Shown in pieces: positions 9,952 through 18,672 of a DNA stretch of 64,000 nucleotides (its first letter is position 1; every line of letters begins with the position of its first letter). This DNA comes from Neorickettsia sennetsu str. Miyayama (GTDB lineage Bacteria > Pseudomonadota > Alphaproteobacteria > Rickettsiales > Anaplasmataceae): the NCBI RefSeq assembly GCF_000013165.1, contig NC_007798.1:496001-560000 (forward strand), in the 5' to 3' direction. Made by a program: the position numbers and the translations under genes. Below the pieces are notes generated by a model, which was not told the origin of the DNA, did not search any database, and saw nothing but the letters and a program-made list of their open reading frames with translations.

Positions 9952-10742
9952 ATCTCCAAAGAGAGACCATCGTGTGCTGGCATCACATGACTAACACCAC
10001 TGACTTTTAGCCTGGTAAGCAGATCGTCATACGCTAACTTATGCGTCATGTGGGTAAAAAAAGCACTTTTCGGTTGTATGAGATTTATATACTCCAAAGC
10101 TTCAGAAAAATTGGAGTGAGCATAGGAACTTTGATAGTCAAAACACTCAATAATAAAAACCTCTAGCTCGAGGGACTTCATAATATCAAGGGCACGATCC
10201 GGTATTAAACGAACATCAGTACAATATGCAAACTTTCCATTCAGAATAATTCCACAACTGTTTATACTGCCGTGTGTTTGGGGGAAAATCATGCAAAGCA
10301 TATCCCCCACAGCAAACTCCTCGTAGTACGGGACAACCTTTGCACTAAGGTAACATCTTTTCCACATTGCATTGCTTAAATGTTCCGGCTTGAAAAGATA
10401 TCCATAGAGACTCTCTATATGAGAGATAGTAAATTCATCACTGAATACATGAATACAATTCCCTTCTGAGGTGGCAAAGGAAGAAAGCTCGTGAGTTCCA
10501 GCGTGATGATCGAAGTGTATGTGAGTGTAAAAAACCTGATCCACACTCGAGAACCCCTCCCGCATCGCTTGAGCTCGCAAATCTGGTGATGCATCTATGA
10601 GTAAGCGGGTAGAAGCAGTCTCCACAAAAACAGAGCACCTCGTTCTCGTATCAAGCGGATTACTTGATAAACATACCGAACATGCACAACCTAAAACTGG
10701 CACACCTGAAGAATTGCCACAACCTAAAACCGTAATCTTCAT
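9948..10742 (-). CDS. MBL-fold metallohydrolase (PhnP-like)
   Basis: 264-residue metallo-beta-lactamase-fold protein. It starts with the strand M-K-I-T-V-L-G-C-G and a cysteine pair (G-C-A-C-S-V-C) typical of the PhnP-like subfamily. The metal site motif T-H-I-H-F-D-H-H-A-G follows, with further ligands at C-T-D-V-R and the late histidines (T-H-M-T-H). PhnP itself is a cyclic phosphodiesterase in phosphonate breakdown, but no phosphonate genes are nearby and related proteins occur across alphaproteobacteria, so the substrate is unknown. It overlaps iscX upstream and tsaC downstream by 4 bases each. Confidence 0.85.
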   Translation of the reverse strand: MKITVLGCGNSSGVPVLGCACSVCLSSNPLDTRTRCSVFVETASTRLLIDASPDLRAQAMREGFSSVDQVFYTHIHFDHHAGTHELSSFATSEGNCIHVFSDEFTISHIESLYGYLFKPEHLSNAMWKRCYLSAKVVPYYEEFAVGDMLCMIFPQTHGSINSCGIILNGKFAYCTDVRLIPDRALDIMKSLELEVFIIECFDYQSSYAHSNFSEALEYINLIQPKSAFFTHMTHKLAYDDLLTRLKVSGVSHVMPAHDGLSLEI

Positions 10743-10942
10743 TCCCGGTCTTCCCGCTCAGACATCCAAGCCGCTTGTATAGATTCTAGTATTCTCTCAT
10801 TGCAAGCATCGGGATGGTCATCAAAACCCTCCAGCGAGAGAACCCACTTGCGCAGATCAGTAAATCGAAGATTAACATTATCTTTATCGGAATAACGCAG
10901 CTCCAGGGCACTTGCTATATCCTCGAAATCATTCCATTTCAT
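10739..10942 (-). CDS. iscX: Fe-S cluster assembly protein IscX (YfhJ)
   Basis: A 67-residue acidic protein that matches IscX over its whole length: M-K-W-N-D-F-E-D-I-A at the start, L-R-F-T-D-L-R-K-W-V in the middle, G-F-D-D-H-P-D-A-C-N-E-R-I-L-E near the end, then A-W-M-S-E. IscX binds IscS and iron and tunes Fe-S cluster assembly in the cytoplasm. Here it is separated from the isc genes and heads a compact minus-strand unit with the MBL hydrolase (4-base overlap) and tsaC. Confidence 0.9.
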   Translation of the reverse strand: MKWNDFEDIASALELRYSDKDNVNLRFTDLRKWVLSLEGFDDHPDACNERILESIQAAWMSEREDRE

Positions 10943-11195
10943 TCAACAAAACAAAAATAACAGAACCCGCATTATAGATGGTACATCCAACTTCACAAGT
11001 CCCACACACCAGCACAAGATTGTAACCCGCACGTTCACCCTAAAAACAGGCTTAACGCAAGCGCACCAAAGCCTGACCCATTCCTATTTATAAAAGACAG
11101 AGACAGCAAACCCGCTGATAAACGCACAACATAACTCTGCCCAGCAAAATGAAAAGTGACACACCAGAGCCACTATACGAAGTAAACTCTGAGAA

Positions 11196-11278
11196 TACCC
11201 ATGGGGAGAGTTGAACTCCCAAGGCCAAAAGGCCCACGGATTTTAAGTCCGCTACGTCTACCGTTCCGTCACATGGGC
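11196..11278 (-). tRNA. tRNA-Leu (UAA)
   Basis: 83-nt class II tRNA on the minus strand. The acceptor stem GCCCATG pairs with CATGGGT (one G-U), the discriminator is A, and the anticodon loop CTTAAAA gives TAA. The long variable arm (GGGCCTTTTGGCCT region) and a T arm with GTTCAACTC are present. CCA is not encoded. It sits 9 bases downstream of the rpsD stop on the same strand, so it may be co-transcribed with rpsD. Confidence 0.95.
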
Positions 11279-11287
11279 AGAAAAACC

Positions 11288-11905
11288 TCACATCTTACTG
11301 GAAAAATACTCGGTCACCAAGTTCGGCTCCATTACAACAGGATATGGAACATCCTCAAACTTTGGCAAAACCAGCAGTTTAACAGATCTCTTTTCTCTAT
11401 CCACTTCCAAATAGTGTGGACTTTCAGAATTCGAATTAAGTGCGGCAACAACACAAGGAATATTGCTAGCCCTATCCCTTATCTGGACGACATCCCCCTC
11501 TTTCAAGGTAAAGCTGCAAATGTTTACTATTTCCCCATTAACGGTAACATGCTTGTGCGATATCAACTGTCTAGCAGCAAAAATCGTCGGAACCATACCA
11601 GACCTGTACAGAACTGAGCTAACACGGCTTTCAAGAAGAGAAATTAAATTATCGTTCGTATTGCCCTTACCCCTATAGGCCTTACTGAACACGTTCGCGA
11701 ACTGCTTTTTTCCAATAACATAGTAAGTTCTAAAAGCACGCTGCGCAGCGTTCTGCTTATAAAAATCCGAAATCTTCTTTACCGGGGCCCTACCATGCTG
11801 TCCCGGAGCATAATTCCTCTTATGCACTGGATCCTTCTGCGACCCCCAGAGACTTGCCTTCATCTGCCTGCTTACTCTGAACTTTCGTCTTATCGTAGTT
11901 GTCAT
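11288..11905 (-). CDS. rpsD: 30S ribosomal protein S4
   Basis: Primary 16S rRNA binding protein of the small subunit. The 205-residue product begins M-T-T-T-I-R-R-K-F-R-V-S-R-Q and includes the family stretch R-N-Y-A-P-G-Q-H-G near residue 32 and an S4 RNA-binding domain (L-E-S-R-V-S-S-V-L-Y-R-S-G and R-Q-L-I-S-H-K-H-V-T-V-N-G). The length is typical of alphaproteobacterial S4. It stands outside any ribosomal operon, as is common in this group. tRNA-Leu follows immediately. Confidence 0.97.
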   Translation of the reverse strand: MTTTIRRKFRVSRQMKASLWGSQKDPVHKRNYAPGQHGRAPVKKISDFYKQNAAQRAFRTYYVIGKKQFANVFSKAYRGKGNTNDNLISLLESRVSSVLYRSGMVPTIFAARQLISHKHVTVNGEIVNICSFTLKEGDVVQIRDRASNIPCVVAALNSNSESPHYLEVDREKRSVKLLVLPKFEDVPYPVVMEPNLVTEYFSSKM

Positions 11906-12264
11906 GGTCGTACAAAATCACCAATTACTTCTAACATGCCGCGACCTTTTGAGCAACAAAAAAACAAATATTTCTATAACTAAAGAGAACATGATCTTGT
12001 AGCAACCTATAAAAAGCATGAGTAGAGTAGCATTGTGACTCGCTTCGTAGGAATATACATACAATCATTAAGATCTAGATATCAAAGGAATGAAAATCAG
12101 GTGGCTACACAAAAGCAAGACATTACCCATACACTTTTCTCAAGCAAATATCCCAAGGAGATTTTTCGTTGATTTAATAGTTGAATGAGCGTTACTAACT
12201 CAACGAGGTACAGCTTGCTCGTTTTGTATTACCTAATAGACCTAGTTTTGGCACTCAGAAGACT
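11906..12264. other. divergent intergenic region between rpsD and ftsQ
   Basis: About 360 bases, no credible gene. It should hold divergent promoters for rpsD (minus) and the ftsQ-like gene (plus). A 32-codon plus-strand frame starting near 12090 has no supporting features and I do not call it. Confidence 0.35.
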
Positions 12265-12801
12265 ATGAGTAAAAGAATTAAAAAATCCTTTACTTTGCTA
12301 TCTTGTTTACTTTTTTTCTTGATCTGTGTATTCGGAGGAATAAGTCTCACAAGTAAATTAAAGCACCTTTTTAATACTCTGCTTATAGAGAACGGATACA
12401 CCGTGGATAAAATAGAGACCAGAGGCTGCAATTATATGGATAAACAACAGGTATTCTCGTTTGTTGAACCGTACAAAGGTGGGAATATACTCTCAGTTCC
12501 ACTTACTGAAATAAGAAATAAAGTTCTTCAAGAGAAATGGGCTGCTAAAGCATCCGTAATAAGGAAATTACCCAATACGATCATGATCATCGTTGAGGAA
12601 TATAAACCGCTTGCACTGTTGAACGATGATAGCGTGATAGCTGATGACTTAGTTACCATCATTCCCTTAAAAACTCCACAGGAAAGAAATCGATTCCGCA
12701 ACCTCCTGAGAATCGAGTCAAAAAGCTTAGAAGATAGGACACAATTACTAGCAGAGTTGCGCGAAAAAATGAGGAAAAGAGGCTCTAATCAACTTACATA
12801 G
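12265..12801 (+). CDS. ftsQ: short FtsQ-like cell division protein
   Basis: 178 residues: a short basic cytoplasmic start (M-S-K-R-I-K-K-S), one membrane helix at about residues 9-30, then a POTRA domain. The POTRA signature is visible: V-D-K-I-E-T-R-G, then G-G-N-I-L-S-V-P-L-T-E-I, then A-S-V-I-R-K-L-P-N-T-I-M-I-I-V-E-E-Y-K-P-L-A. FtsQ links FtsL/FtsB to the divisome at the inner membrane. Usual FtsQ proteins are 250 residues or more; this one lacks most of the C-terminal beta domain and ends in a charged tail. Reading past the stop in other frames does not restore it. A short POTRA protein of another role remains possible. Confidence 0.62.
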   Translation: MSKRIKKSFTLLSCLLFFLICVFGGISLTSKLKHLFNTLLIENGYTVDKIETRGCNYMDKQQVFSFVEPYKGGNILSVPLTEIRNKVLQEKWAAKASVIRKLPNTIMIIVEEYKPLALLNDDSVIADDLVTIIPLKTPQERNRFRNLLRIESKSLEDRTQLLAELREKMRKRGSNQLT

Positions 12802-13054
12802 GTCCAAGATTTACTTAACAAAAACCGCAACCCGATACTCAAAGGCGATAAGATGATGCCCCTTCAATAAGGAAGCACACACAAAACATAAAAATCCCTT
12901 TGTGAAGAGGAAAGGCGTGGTGCACACAGATAACAAACTCCTTGAAATAGCCCTGCAGCCCCATAAAAAGATGCACCACTTATCCGGAAGCACCACGCAA
13001 CACAATTTCAGAGAGTATAATCCTCAAAAATTTCTAATTAATAGGAATGAGAAT

Positions 13055-13606
13055 TTATTTTAAGATAGAAAAAAATTCTTGAACTTCTCCTTTGGTGTTA
13101 GCAGCGAAAGCCCCTCTTTTTGCTACAGACTCAAAGACCGAGGTATTATGCGCCACGCAAGCATGCTTGGCTGAAGCATACACTATTACTCCTTTTGGAG
13201 ACAGAGATTCCTCAATTGCAAGTGCAATCTGAGCACAAATCCTCTCTTGTAACTGCAGTCTTTTAGTACAAGCACTTACCAATCTTCCTAGACTCCCAAG
13301 ACTTGTGATACTCTTATCCGGAATGTATCCGATAGAAATATACCCTGAAATGGGTAAAACATGGTGTTCGCAAAAAGACAAAAATGGAGTCCTTTTTAGC
13401 ACGAGCAAAGACTCACCTCCATCGGGATTTTCCATTTTTGCCACAAGAGAAGAGAAGTCGCTGCATGCATAACCCGAAAAATAGTTTGCAAACATCTTGA
13501 GAAATGAGTGTGACGCACCACGTGCCCCTAGGCGATCAGTCTCACCTACCCCGACACCGAAAAAATCCTGAATATCGCCCTCAGATAACTTCTGCACCAC
13601 TGACAA
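13055..13606 (-). CDS. folE: GTP cyclohydrolase I-like protein, divergent
   Basis: T-fold protein related to FolE, which converts GTP to dihydroneopterin triphosphate for folate synthesis. The 183-residue product keeps the zinc ligands (C79 and H82 in F-C-E-H-H; C150 in K-H-A-C) and the guanine-binding Glu (E121 in Q-L-Q-E-R). Residues that hold the triphosphate in E. coli FolE are altered: S135, K136 and R185 correspond to G104, S105 and N154 here, while R139 is kept as R108. The usual R-E-G-L-x-x-T-P motif near the N-terminus is also lost. It overlaps the end of atpG by 26 bases. Active FolE with relaxed binding, another T-fold activity, or decay are all possible. Confidence 0.82.
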   Translation of the reverse strand: MSVVQKLSEGDIQDFFGVGVGETDRLGARGASHSFLKMFANYFSGYACSDFSSLVAKMENPDGGESLLVLKRTPFLSFCEHHVLPISGYISIGYIPDKSITSLGSLGRLVSACTKRLQLQERICAQIALAIEESLSPKGVIVYASAKHACVAHNTSVFESVAKRGAFAANTKGEVQEFFSILK

Positions 13607-14390
13607 CCTCTATCAATTCCTTTGTAATCTTCTCCTGCCTTGCGCTGTTATAGCGACGTCTCAGCTTATCACCCACTTCCTGAGCATTTTTAGTTGCGCC
13701 ATCCATTGCAAGCATTCTGCTCATATTTTCACTTACTTTTGCTTCTCTTAGGCATACATAAAGTTGTGCACACACATATTTAGTGTAGAGGAACGCAAAC
13801 AACTTCTTATGTTCTGGCTCAAGATATGAAGTACACTCATCATGAAAAACAAAATCACTGACGGTAGGTATCCTAAGTAGCACAGAGTGCATATTCATCG
13901 CACTTTTGCACTTAGTGTAGAGACAATGAAAAACAGCGCTACTACCTAAGCTGGTAACCAGCCTATTGAGAAAGTGAAAGTCTACTTCACTGCCTGAAGT
14001 ACTTGCGTGCATAGATGAAAACTGCTCAGCAAAAAGAGAAATTTTCCTTCCAATAAAGTAAAATGCAGCACCCCCATCCTTGAACTTATCAGTAAGACTA
14101 CGTAGATGCTTAATCAATGAAGAGTTATAGCCCCCACACAATCCTCTATCCGCAGAGAAAGCAACCAACACATCTCCTTGAGTTGGAGCGTCTGAAGAAG
14201 GTCTTTCTTCACGAAATTTGCCAAATATCTCCAAAGATCGTAGCACCTCGTCTCTATAACGACGTGCAGCCATCAGCGAAATTCTTGCCTGTTTTAGTTT
14301 CGAAGTGGCAATCATTTGCATCACTCTGGTAATCTTTTTCGTAGAATTTACGCTGTTAATCCGGAGTAAAAGGCTTTTTAGGTCCGACAC
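13581..14390 (-). CDS. atpG: F1 ATP synthase gamma subunit
   Basis: Central stalk of F1Fo ATP synthase, rotating within alpha3beta3. The 269-residue product has the family N-terminal helix (I-N-S-V-N-S-T-K-K-I-T-R-V-M-Q-M-I-A-T-S), the F-S-A-D-R-G-L-C-G-G-Y-N motif near residue 78, and the C-terminal helix A-M-D-G-A-T-K-N-A ... Y-N-S-A-R-Q-E-K-I-T-K-E-L-I-E-V-V-S-G-A. The start is a GTG. The other atp genes are elsewhere, so the operon is split, as often in Rickettsiales. The divergent folE starts within its 3' end. Confidence 0.96.
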   Translation of the reverse strand: MSDLKSLLLRINSVNSTKKITRVMQMIATSKLKQARISLMAARRYRDEVLRSLEIFGKFREERPSSDAPTQGDVLVAFSADRGLCGGYNSSLIKHLRSLTDKFKDGGAAFYFIGRKISLFAEQFSSMHASTSGSEVDFHFLNRLVTSLGSSAVFHCLYTKCKSAMNMHSVLLRIPTVSDFVFHDECTSYLEPEHKKLFAFLYTKYVCAQLYVCLREAKVSENMSRMLAMDGATKNAQEVGDKLRRRYNSARQEKITKELIEVVSGAEVI

Positions 14391-14862
14391 TTGACAAATA
14401 AAATAAGCAGTAGGCCTATAGCATCATAGCAGCTCCGTGGATTTTTTAAACACCAAAGGAATAAACCTCTCCTACTTTTTCATGACTAGATTGTTCACAA
14501 AGGTGCATAAAGCGATACTTGGCCTCAATTTCACAAAGACAGAAAGCCGAAAAATCAGAAAACCCAGCGCAGCCAACCTTTACGCTCTCGCAGGTGTCTA
14601 CAAGAGAGAATAAAAACGAGATAGTCTACTTTCCACCAGTACTGATAGAATCTAGTCAAGTACATGATTTTACACATTAAATGACTCTTCTAGTACTCAC
14701 ATGCATTGCATATTCATCAGCTAGTTAGAGCAGACATTTCTTCTGAAATAAAACATTCAAGACAAGCACATCATGCACACCTTACATCCATCACTGTGTG
14801 AAACAAAATTACGTAAATGAACTTTGTGTGTTATTCATTATTCCCCACTCATGAATAAAGTC
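14391..14862. other. intergenic region upstream of atpG
   Basis: About 470 bases between the start of atpG and the end of murB, both on the minus strand. I see no ORF, tRNA or strong hairpin. It presumably holds the atpG promoter. Confidence 0.35.
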
Positions 14863-15711
14863 TCATATGAAGACCACCGAAAAATCCAGGGTAACTCCCA
14901 ATCTGTTTTTTATCCCATTTCTCACAACGTAACAAAGCTCTAAAAGTGGATCAGCTGTCTTGCACCCACCACTTATGATGAAATTGTTGTACTTTTCGGA
15001 AATCCTTGCACACCCTACAGAAAACCCTGCATATCCAGCCTTGGCAATAAGCTCACAGGCTTTTTGTTCTGGTAGATCCTGAAAAAGCTGACAGGCTGAT
15101 TCAGAAAATGCAGGTTGGAAATCCTGGCTTTTTCTTAACATCTCGAGTGTCAGCAGTTTTATCTTCTCCTTCTGCATCTTACATCCAGCATCGAAAACTG
15201 CCTCAACACAGATGTAATTCTTCGGCAATGAGTTGCCCCCATTTTTAAAACCTATTTCCTCACGAGAAAGTGTGAGCATCTCTCCATTCTCATCAATAAA
15301 AGTTGCAGCTACTAAAAGGTCTGAGACCCTCTGATCATAAACACCCGTATTCATTGTGATAGCACTTCCGATAGTCCGGTGCATAACCGCAAAAAACTCA
15401 AAAGCACCAATCTCATTCTCAAGTGCAAATCTCGCCAGAGTCGATGTAAGTACTGCCGCTCCGACTTTCACTTTTCCATCTGCGTATGATACATACTCAA
15501 AGCCTTTCCCCAGTTTCAAAATGGGCTTGTCTAACACTTGGCCTGCAAGAATATTGGATCCAGCACCTATAACATGGAAATTGTGATTCTTAGTGAAATG
15601 CACAATTTCATTTACATTTGCTGCGTAAAGTAACTTGGTCTTACCTCCAACTCTGAGCCGAGTATATCTACTTAACTCAACTTCCTTCAGCTTATACTTC
15701 GCGTTGCGCAA
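14863..15711 (-). CDS. murB: MurB-like UDP-N-acetylenolpyruvoylglucosamine reductase, catalytic residues lost
   Basis: MurB reduces UDP-GlcNAc-enolpyruvate in peptidoglycan synthesis. This 282-residue protein keeps the FAD-binding half: V-I-G-A-G-S-N-I-L-A at 47-56, K-V-G-A-A-V-L at 82-88, and T-I-G-S-A-I-T-M-N-T-G at 113-123. The active-site motifs are altered. The Y-R-x-S motif reads F-K-N-G (155-158). The G-S-x-F-K-N-P loop with the catalytic Ser reads S-A-C-Q-L-F-Q-D-L-P (205-214). S-E-K-H is S-E-K-Y (238-241). The terminal L-x-P-E-V Glu is Ser278 in L-D-F-S-V. The start is a TTG at 15711. It is probably an inactive or repurposed relic. Confidence 0.85.
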   Translation of the reverse strand: MRNAKYKLKEVELSRYTRLRVGGKTKLLYAANVNEIVHFTKNHNFHVIGAGSNILAGQVLDKPILKLGKGFEYVSYADGKVKVGAAVLTSTLARFALENEIGAFEFFAVMHRTIGSAITMNTGVYDQRVSDLLVAATFIDENGEMLTLSREEIGFKNGGNSLPKNYICVEAVFDAGCKMQKEKIKLLTLEMLRKSQDFQPAFSESACQLFQDLPEQKACELIAKAGYAGFSVGCARISEKYNNFIISGGCKTADPLLELCYVVRNGIKNRLGVTLDFSVVFI

Positions 15712-15806
15712 GATTCATAGAAATAAAACAAATATCGTGATATCTTAGCAATCTCTGCTGCCATGTTCCAAGGGGCAGACTTTTAGTTTGTAAAGTTATA
15801 GGATAA

Positions 15807-17279
15807 ATGTTACGGATCCGTTTTGTTATACTTTCCCTTATACTGCTTCTCTGTTTACCTTCTTGTGGAAAAAAAAGAAGGGACTTTGCATCCTATCCGC
15901 TCCAGAACCCTCAAGGAATAGATTTTGAAGGCGATCCTGAATTTGTATCATCCTACATGAGGTACTTAGGCATCGCAGATGGTCAAAAAAACCCGGGAAA
16001 AGGTGCAAGCATATTCGAACTAGACAGTGTTGAAGAACTAGAAGAGTTCGAGCCTGTTGATGCAGGTTGGGAAGTCGACAAAATCCCTCCAGGAAAAACA
16101 GATTTTGAAGAGTTCCTCACTGATAATTTGGATGCCTTAAAAACCAATATTACGGACGCGGTTAAACAGGCAAATGATTCGTTTGGAGCAGTTGCAAACG
16201 TAACGAAGAAATCCCTTGCTGAACAGCGTGGTAATAATGTTAAACGTCGTAGTAGCAAACGTGCCAGACGTACCTTTCGCAGTGCTGCATCTAAATCCAC
16301 AGCAAGGAAATCAAACAACAGTCAGGGCACCACTGAAATAGCAGGGATCACTGTAGAGACAGAGGCCGAAAATGTAACAGTCTCAAGTAACACACAAGAA
16401 AAAAGTAACGCGCAAGAAAGGAATACAGCTTTCGAAGAAACTGATCTGCAGAGCGACCAAAGTACTCAAAACGTTGGTGAGCTTCTGGAACCCTCAGCAG
16501 AAGGACTACCTGAAACAGATGATATCAAAACAGAAGACAGCCGCGTAGCTCATCTGGAGCAAAAGCAGATGAGTGTCGATAAGGAAGAAAATTCTGATCT
16601 AAAAAATCGTGATAACAGCCGTCCGACAGAGGAGCTTAATCCTGAGAAAACCGACCACGAAACCGCAACACCAGGTGCAGAAGATTCAGGTTCCAGTGAC
16701 CCATCTCAATCGGGAAGTGAAAATGATCAAAAAAGCAGAACGGCTAAAGATAATCAATACGGAAATTTGACTTGGCAGAATGACTCTACGCTGAACACAA
16801 AAATAGAAGATTCGAGTTTCACTGAATCATCCCACTCAGAAAGCGTGGATGACCAAAAAAGGGAAGCAGTTCAGGAAGAACAAGACGGAAGTGTGACGCA
16901 ACAAGATAGTCCTTTCGTTTGTACTTGTGATGGAATCGATGAAACAGAAGAAGAAAGCCAAAACGATACACTTTCTGCAGAGGAAAACGTGTCTCAGCAG
17001 AACAATCTTACTGTAGATCCATGTGAGTGCTCCTGTTGCAGTGAAACCAATGAAGTAAAAGAAGAAGTTCAGAAGAGCATCCCTCCTATAGAAAAAAGTA
17101 AGGCGGTCCAAGCCACTCAGAGTAGTTGTGCAAAGCATACCCTTAAAAGCGGTGAAGCCTTAGCAAAAATTCTGCCAGGTCTGCCATTTTGCAAAAACGA
17201 ATGCGCCAGCACAGTCATATACTCGACTGACCCGATAATAGAAAATGTCCAAGGTGATCAGAGTGAAGAGGAAAATTAG
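15807..17279 (+). CDS. acidic, repeat-bearing, cysteine-rich lipoprotein
   Basis: 490 residues. A hydrophobic signal (residues 4-17) ends in a lipobox L-P-S-C with Cys20 as the likely lipidated residue. A conserved-looking N-terminal part (to about residue 120) is followed by a short basic patch (R-R-S-S-K-R-A-R-R) and then about 300 residues rich in Glu, Asp, Ser, Thr and Gln that are probably disordered. Part of this is an imperfect repeat (S-x-S-x-S-x-x-D-Q-K-x twice, about 45 residues apart). The C-terminal third holds clustered cysteines: C-T-C, C-E-C-S-C-C, then C-A-K-H and C-K-N-E-C. No family recognised. Possibly outer-membrane or surface exposed, like other rickettsial acidic repeat proteins; that is inference. 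Confidence 0.78.
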   Translation: MLRIRFVILSLILLLCLPSCGKKRRDFASYPLQNPQGIDFEGDPEFVSSYMRYLGIADGQKNPGKGASIFELDSVEELEEFEPVDAGWEVDKIPPGKTDFEEFLTDNLDALKTNITDAVKQANDSFGAVANVTKKSLAEQRGNNVKRRSSKRARRTFRSAASKSTARKSNNSQGTTEIAGITVETEAENVTVSSNTQEKSNAQERNTAFEETDLQSDQSTQNVGELLEPSAEGLPETDDIKTEDSRVAHLEQKQMSVDKEENSDLKNRDNSRPTEELNPEKTDHETATPGAEDSGSSDPSQSGSENDQKSRTAKDNQYGNLTWQNDSTLNTKIEDSSFTESSHSESVDDQKREAVQEEQDGSVTQQDSPFVCTCDGIDETEEESQNDTLSAEENVSQQNNLTVDPCECSCCSETNEVKEEVQKSIPPIEKSKAVQATQSSCAKHTLKSGEALAKILPGLPFCKNECASTVIYSTDPIIENVQGDQSEEEN

Positions 17280-17331
17280 TAAAGGACTTACTTATGTAAG
17301 GGCTCCATCATAAGTCACATATTTCGTGCGG

Positions 17332-17368
17332 AGCGATAAGGCCTACATCTGTACGACCTGCTATCGCT
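17332..17368. terminator. possible bidirectional hairpin between convergent genes
   Basis: AGCGATA (17332-17338) and TATCGCT (17362-17368) form a 7-bp stem in the 108-base gap between the lipoprotein gene and glpX, which converge. A run of five T (17381-17385) lies about 12 bases beyond on the plus strand. A smaller hairpin, CTTAC-TTAT-GTAAG, lies at 17287-17300. The loop is long, so terminator function is uncertain. Confidence 0.35.
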
Positions 17369-17387
17369 GCCCGAAAACTCTTTTTAG

Positions 17388-18326
17388 TTATCCTACATGC
17401 GAGCCTCGAATAGTGGAACACACCTTGTTAAACGACCCTGGCAATATAACTAGTGATTCACAATAAGTTAGGTGTTCAAGCTTATCCTTTCTGACACCAT
17501 CCAACAACTTCCCCTCCGTAACGCCAGTTAAAATAAGTATTACATTCCCCTTTACGAGTTCATCATGTGAATAAGACCTCTCAAAATCTGTGATCCCAAC
17601 TTTTCGTGCACGCTCCCTCTGCTCATCGCTCTTAAAAAGGAATTTACCTACCATTCGTCCTCCGAGATTACGTACAGCCATAGCTGACAAGACACCTTCT
17701 GGAGCGCCACCACTGCCCATATACGCATCTCCGGCATTCCCAATAACCATTGAGACAATAGCTGATATATCTCCATCCGTCACCAGTTGGACCCTTGCAC
17801 CAACATCCCTAACTTCAGCAATGAGTTGTTGATTACGTTCTCGCCTTAGAATTACAACAATAAGCTCTTCGGGCCCTTTAACCCCCTTAGCAGAAGCAAT
17901 CTTTTTCAAGTTTTCAGCAACCGTGTTACCAAAACCTATATCACAGTCATAAGGTGTGTATATCTTTTCCATATAAACGTCCGGAGCAGAAATTATGCTT
18001 CCGGACTCACCAAAGCCAAGTACAACTAGCGAACCATCCATAAAGGATGCACAAATATCTGTTCCCTCTAATGGATCCACAGCTAGATCTAAGAGTGGCC
18101 CTCCCTTGCCCAGCACTTCTCCTACACGTAACATTGGCGCACAATCTCTTTCGCCTTCGCCTATCATAACATTAGTAGTTGCATTGATCTCATTCAGAGC
18201 ATTCCGCATCGTCTCTACAGCGACACGATCCGCCTCTTTACTATCACCCAGGCCAGCCATATCGTAGCAAGAAATTGCTGTTTTCTGCGCCACAGATAAA
18301 AACTCCAAAATATACGAATGCAACAT
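17388..18326 (-). CDS. glpX: class II fructose-1,6-bisphosphatase
   Basis: Hydrolyses fructose 1,6-bisphosphate in gluconeogenesis. The 312-residue product shows the GlpX metal-site signatures V-M-I-G-E-G-E-R-D near residue 53 and D-L-A-V-D-P-L-E-G-T-D near residue 80, then V-Q-L-V-T-D-G-D-I-S and G-S-G-G-A-P-E-G-V-L-S-A. The length is normal for the family. In a rickettsial context it supports synthesis of sugar phosphates from host amino acids. Convergent with the lipoprotein gene. Confidence 0.95.
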   Translation of the reverse strand: MLHSYILEFLSVAQKTAISCYDMAGLGDSKEADRVAVETMRNALNEINATTNVMIGEGERDCAPMLRVGEVLGKGGPLLDLAVDPLEGTDICASFMDGSLVVLGFGESGSIISAPDVYMEKIYTPYDCDIGFGNTVAENLKKIASAKGVKGPEELIVVILRRERNQQLIAEVRDVGARVQLVTDGDISAIVSMVIGNAGDAYMGSGGAPEGVLSAMAVRNLGGRMVGKFLFKSDEQRERARKVGITDFERSYSHDELVKGNVILILTGVTEGKLLDGVRKDKLEHLTYCESLVILPGSFNKVCSTIRGSHVG

Positions 18327-18672
18327 ATTAATTACTCATCACAGACACGCCCCAGGAAGATTACCCGAAATCCAGAGATTGGGCAAATTGACTCTTATCC
18401 AATTAATAAATAAGCAACACGATTAAACTCACGCGAACTACGAAGTATTCCTTGTACGAATACCAAGTGACACGAATCCAATGCTCCCTTTATGAGGTAT
18501 CTCACTACAATATCGGGAAAGCACAGCATAACAAGTTATTAAACACGCGGAAATAGGTAATGTAAGCGGACCAAGATACTTTCAAGGAAACTGAAAAAAG
18601 ATAAACCCCCTCTTCGCTCTCGAAGTTGCTGTATCCATTTTCTTATCAACCTTGAAATGCATATTGAAAGCG
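18327..18672. other. intergenic region between glpX and topA
   Basis: About 345 bases upstream of glpX and downstream of topA (both minus). No ORF, RNA or clear hairpin seen; it should carry the glpX promoter. Confidence 0.35.
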
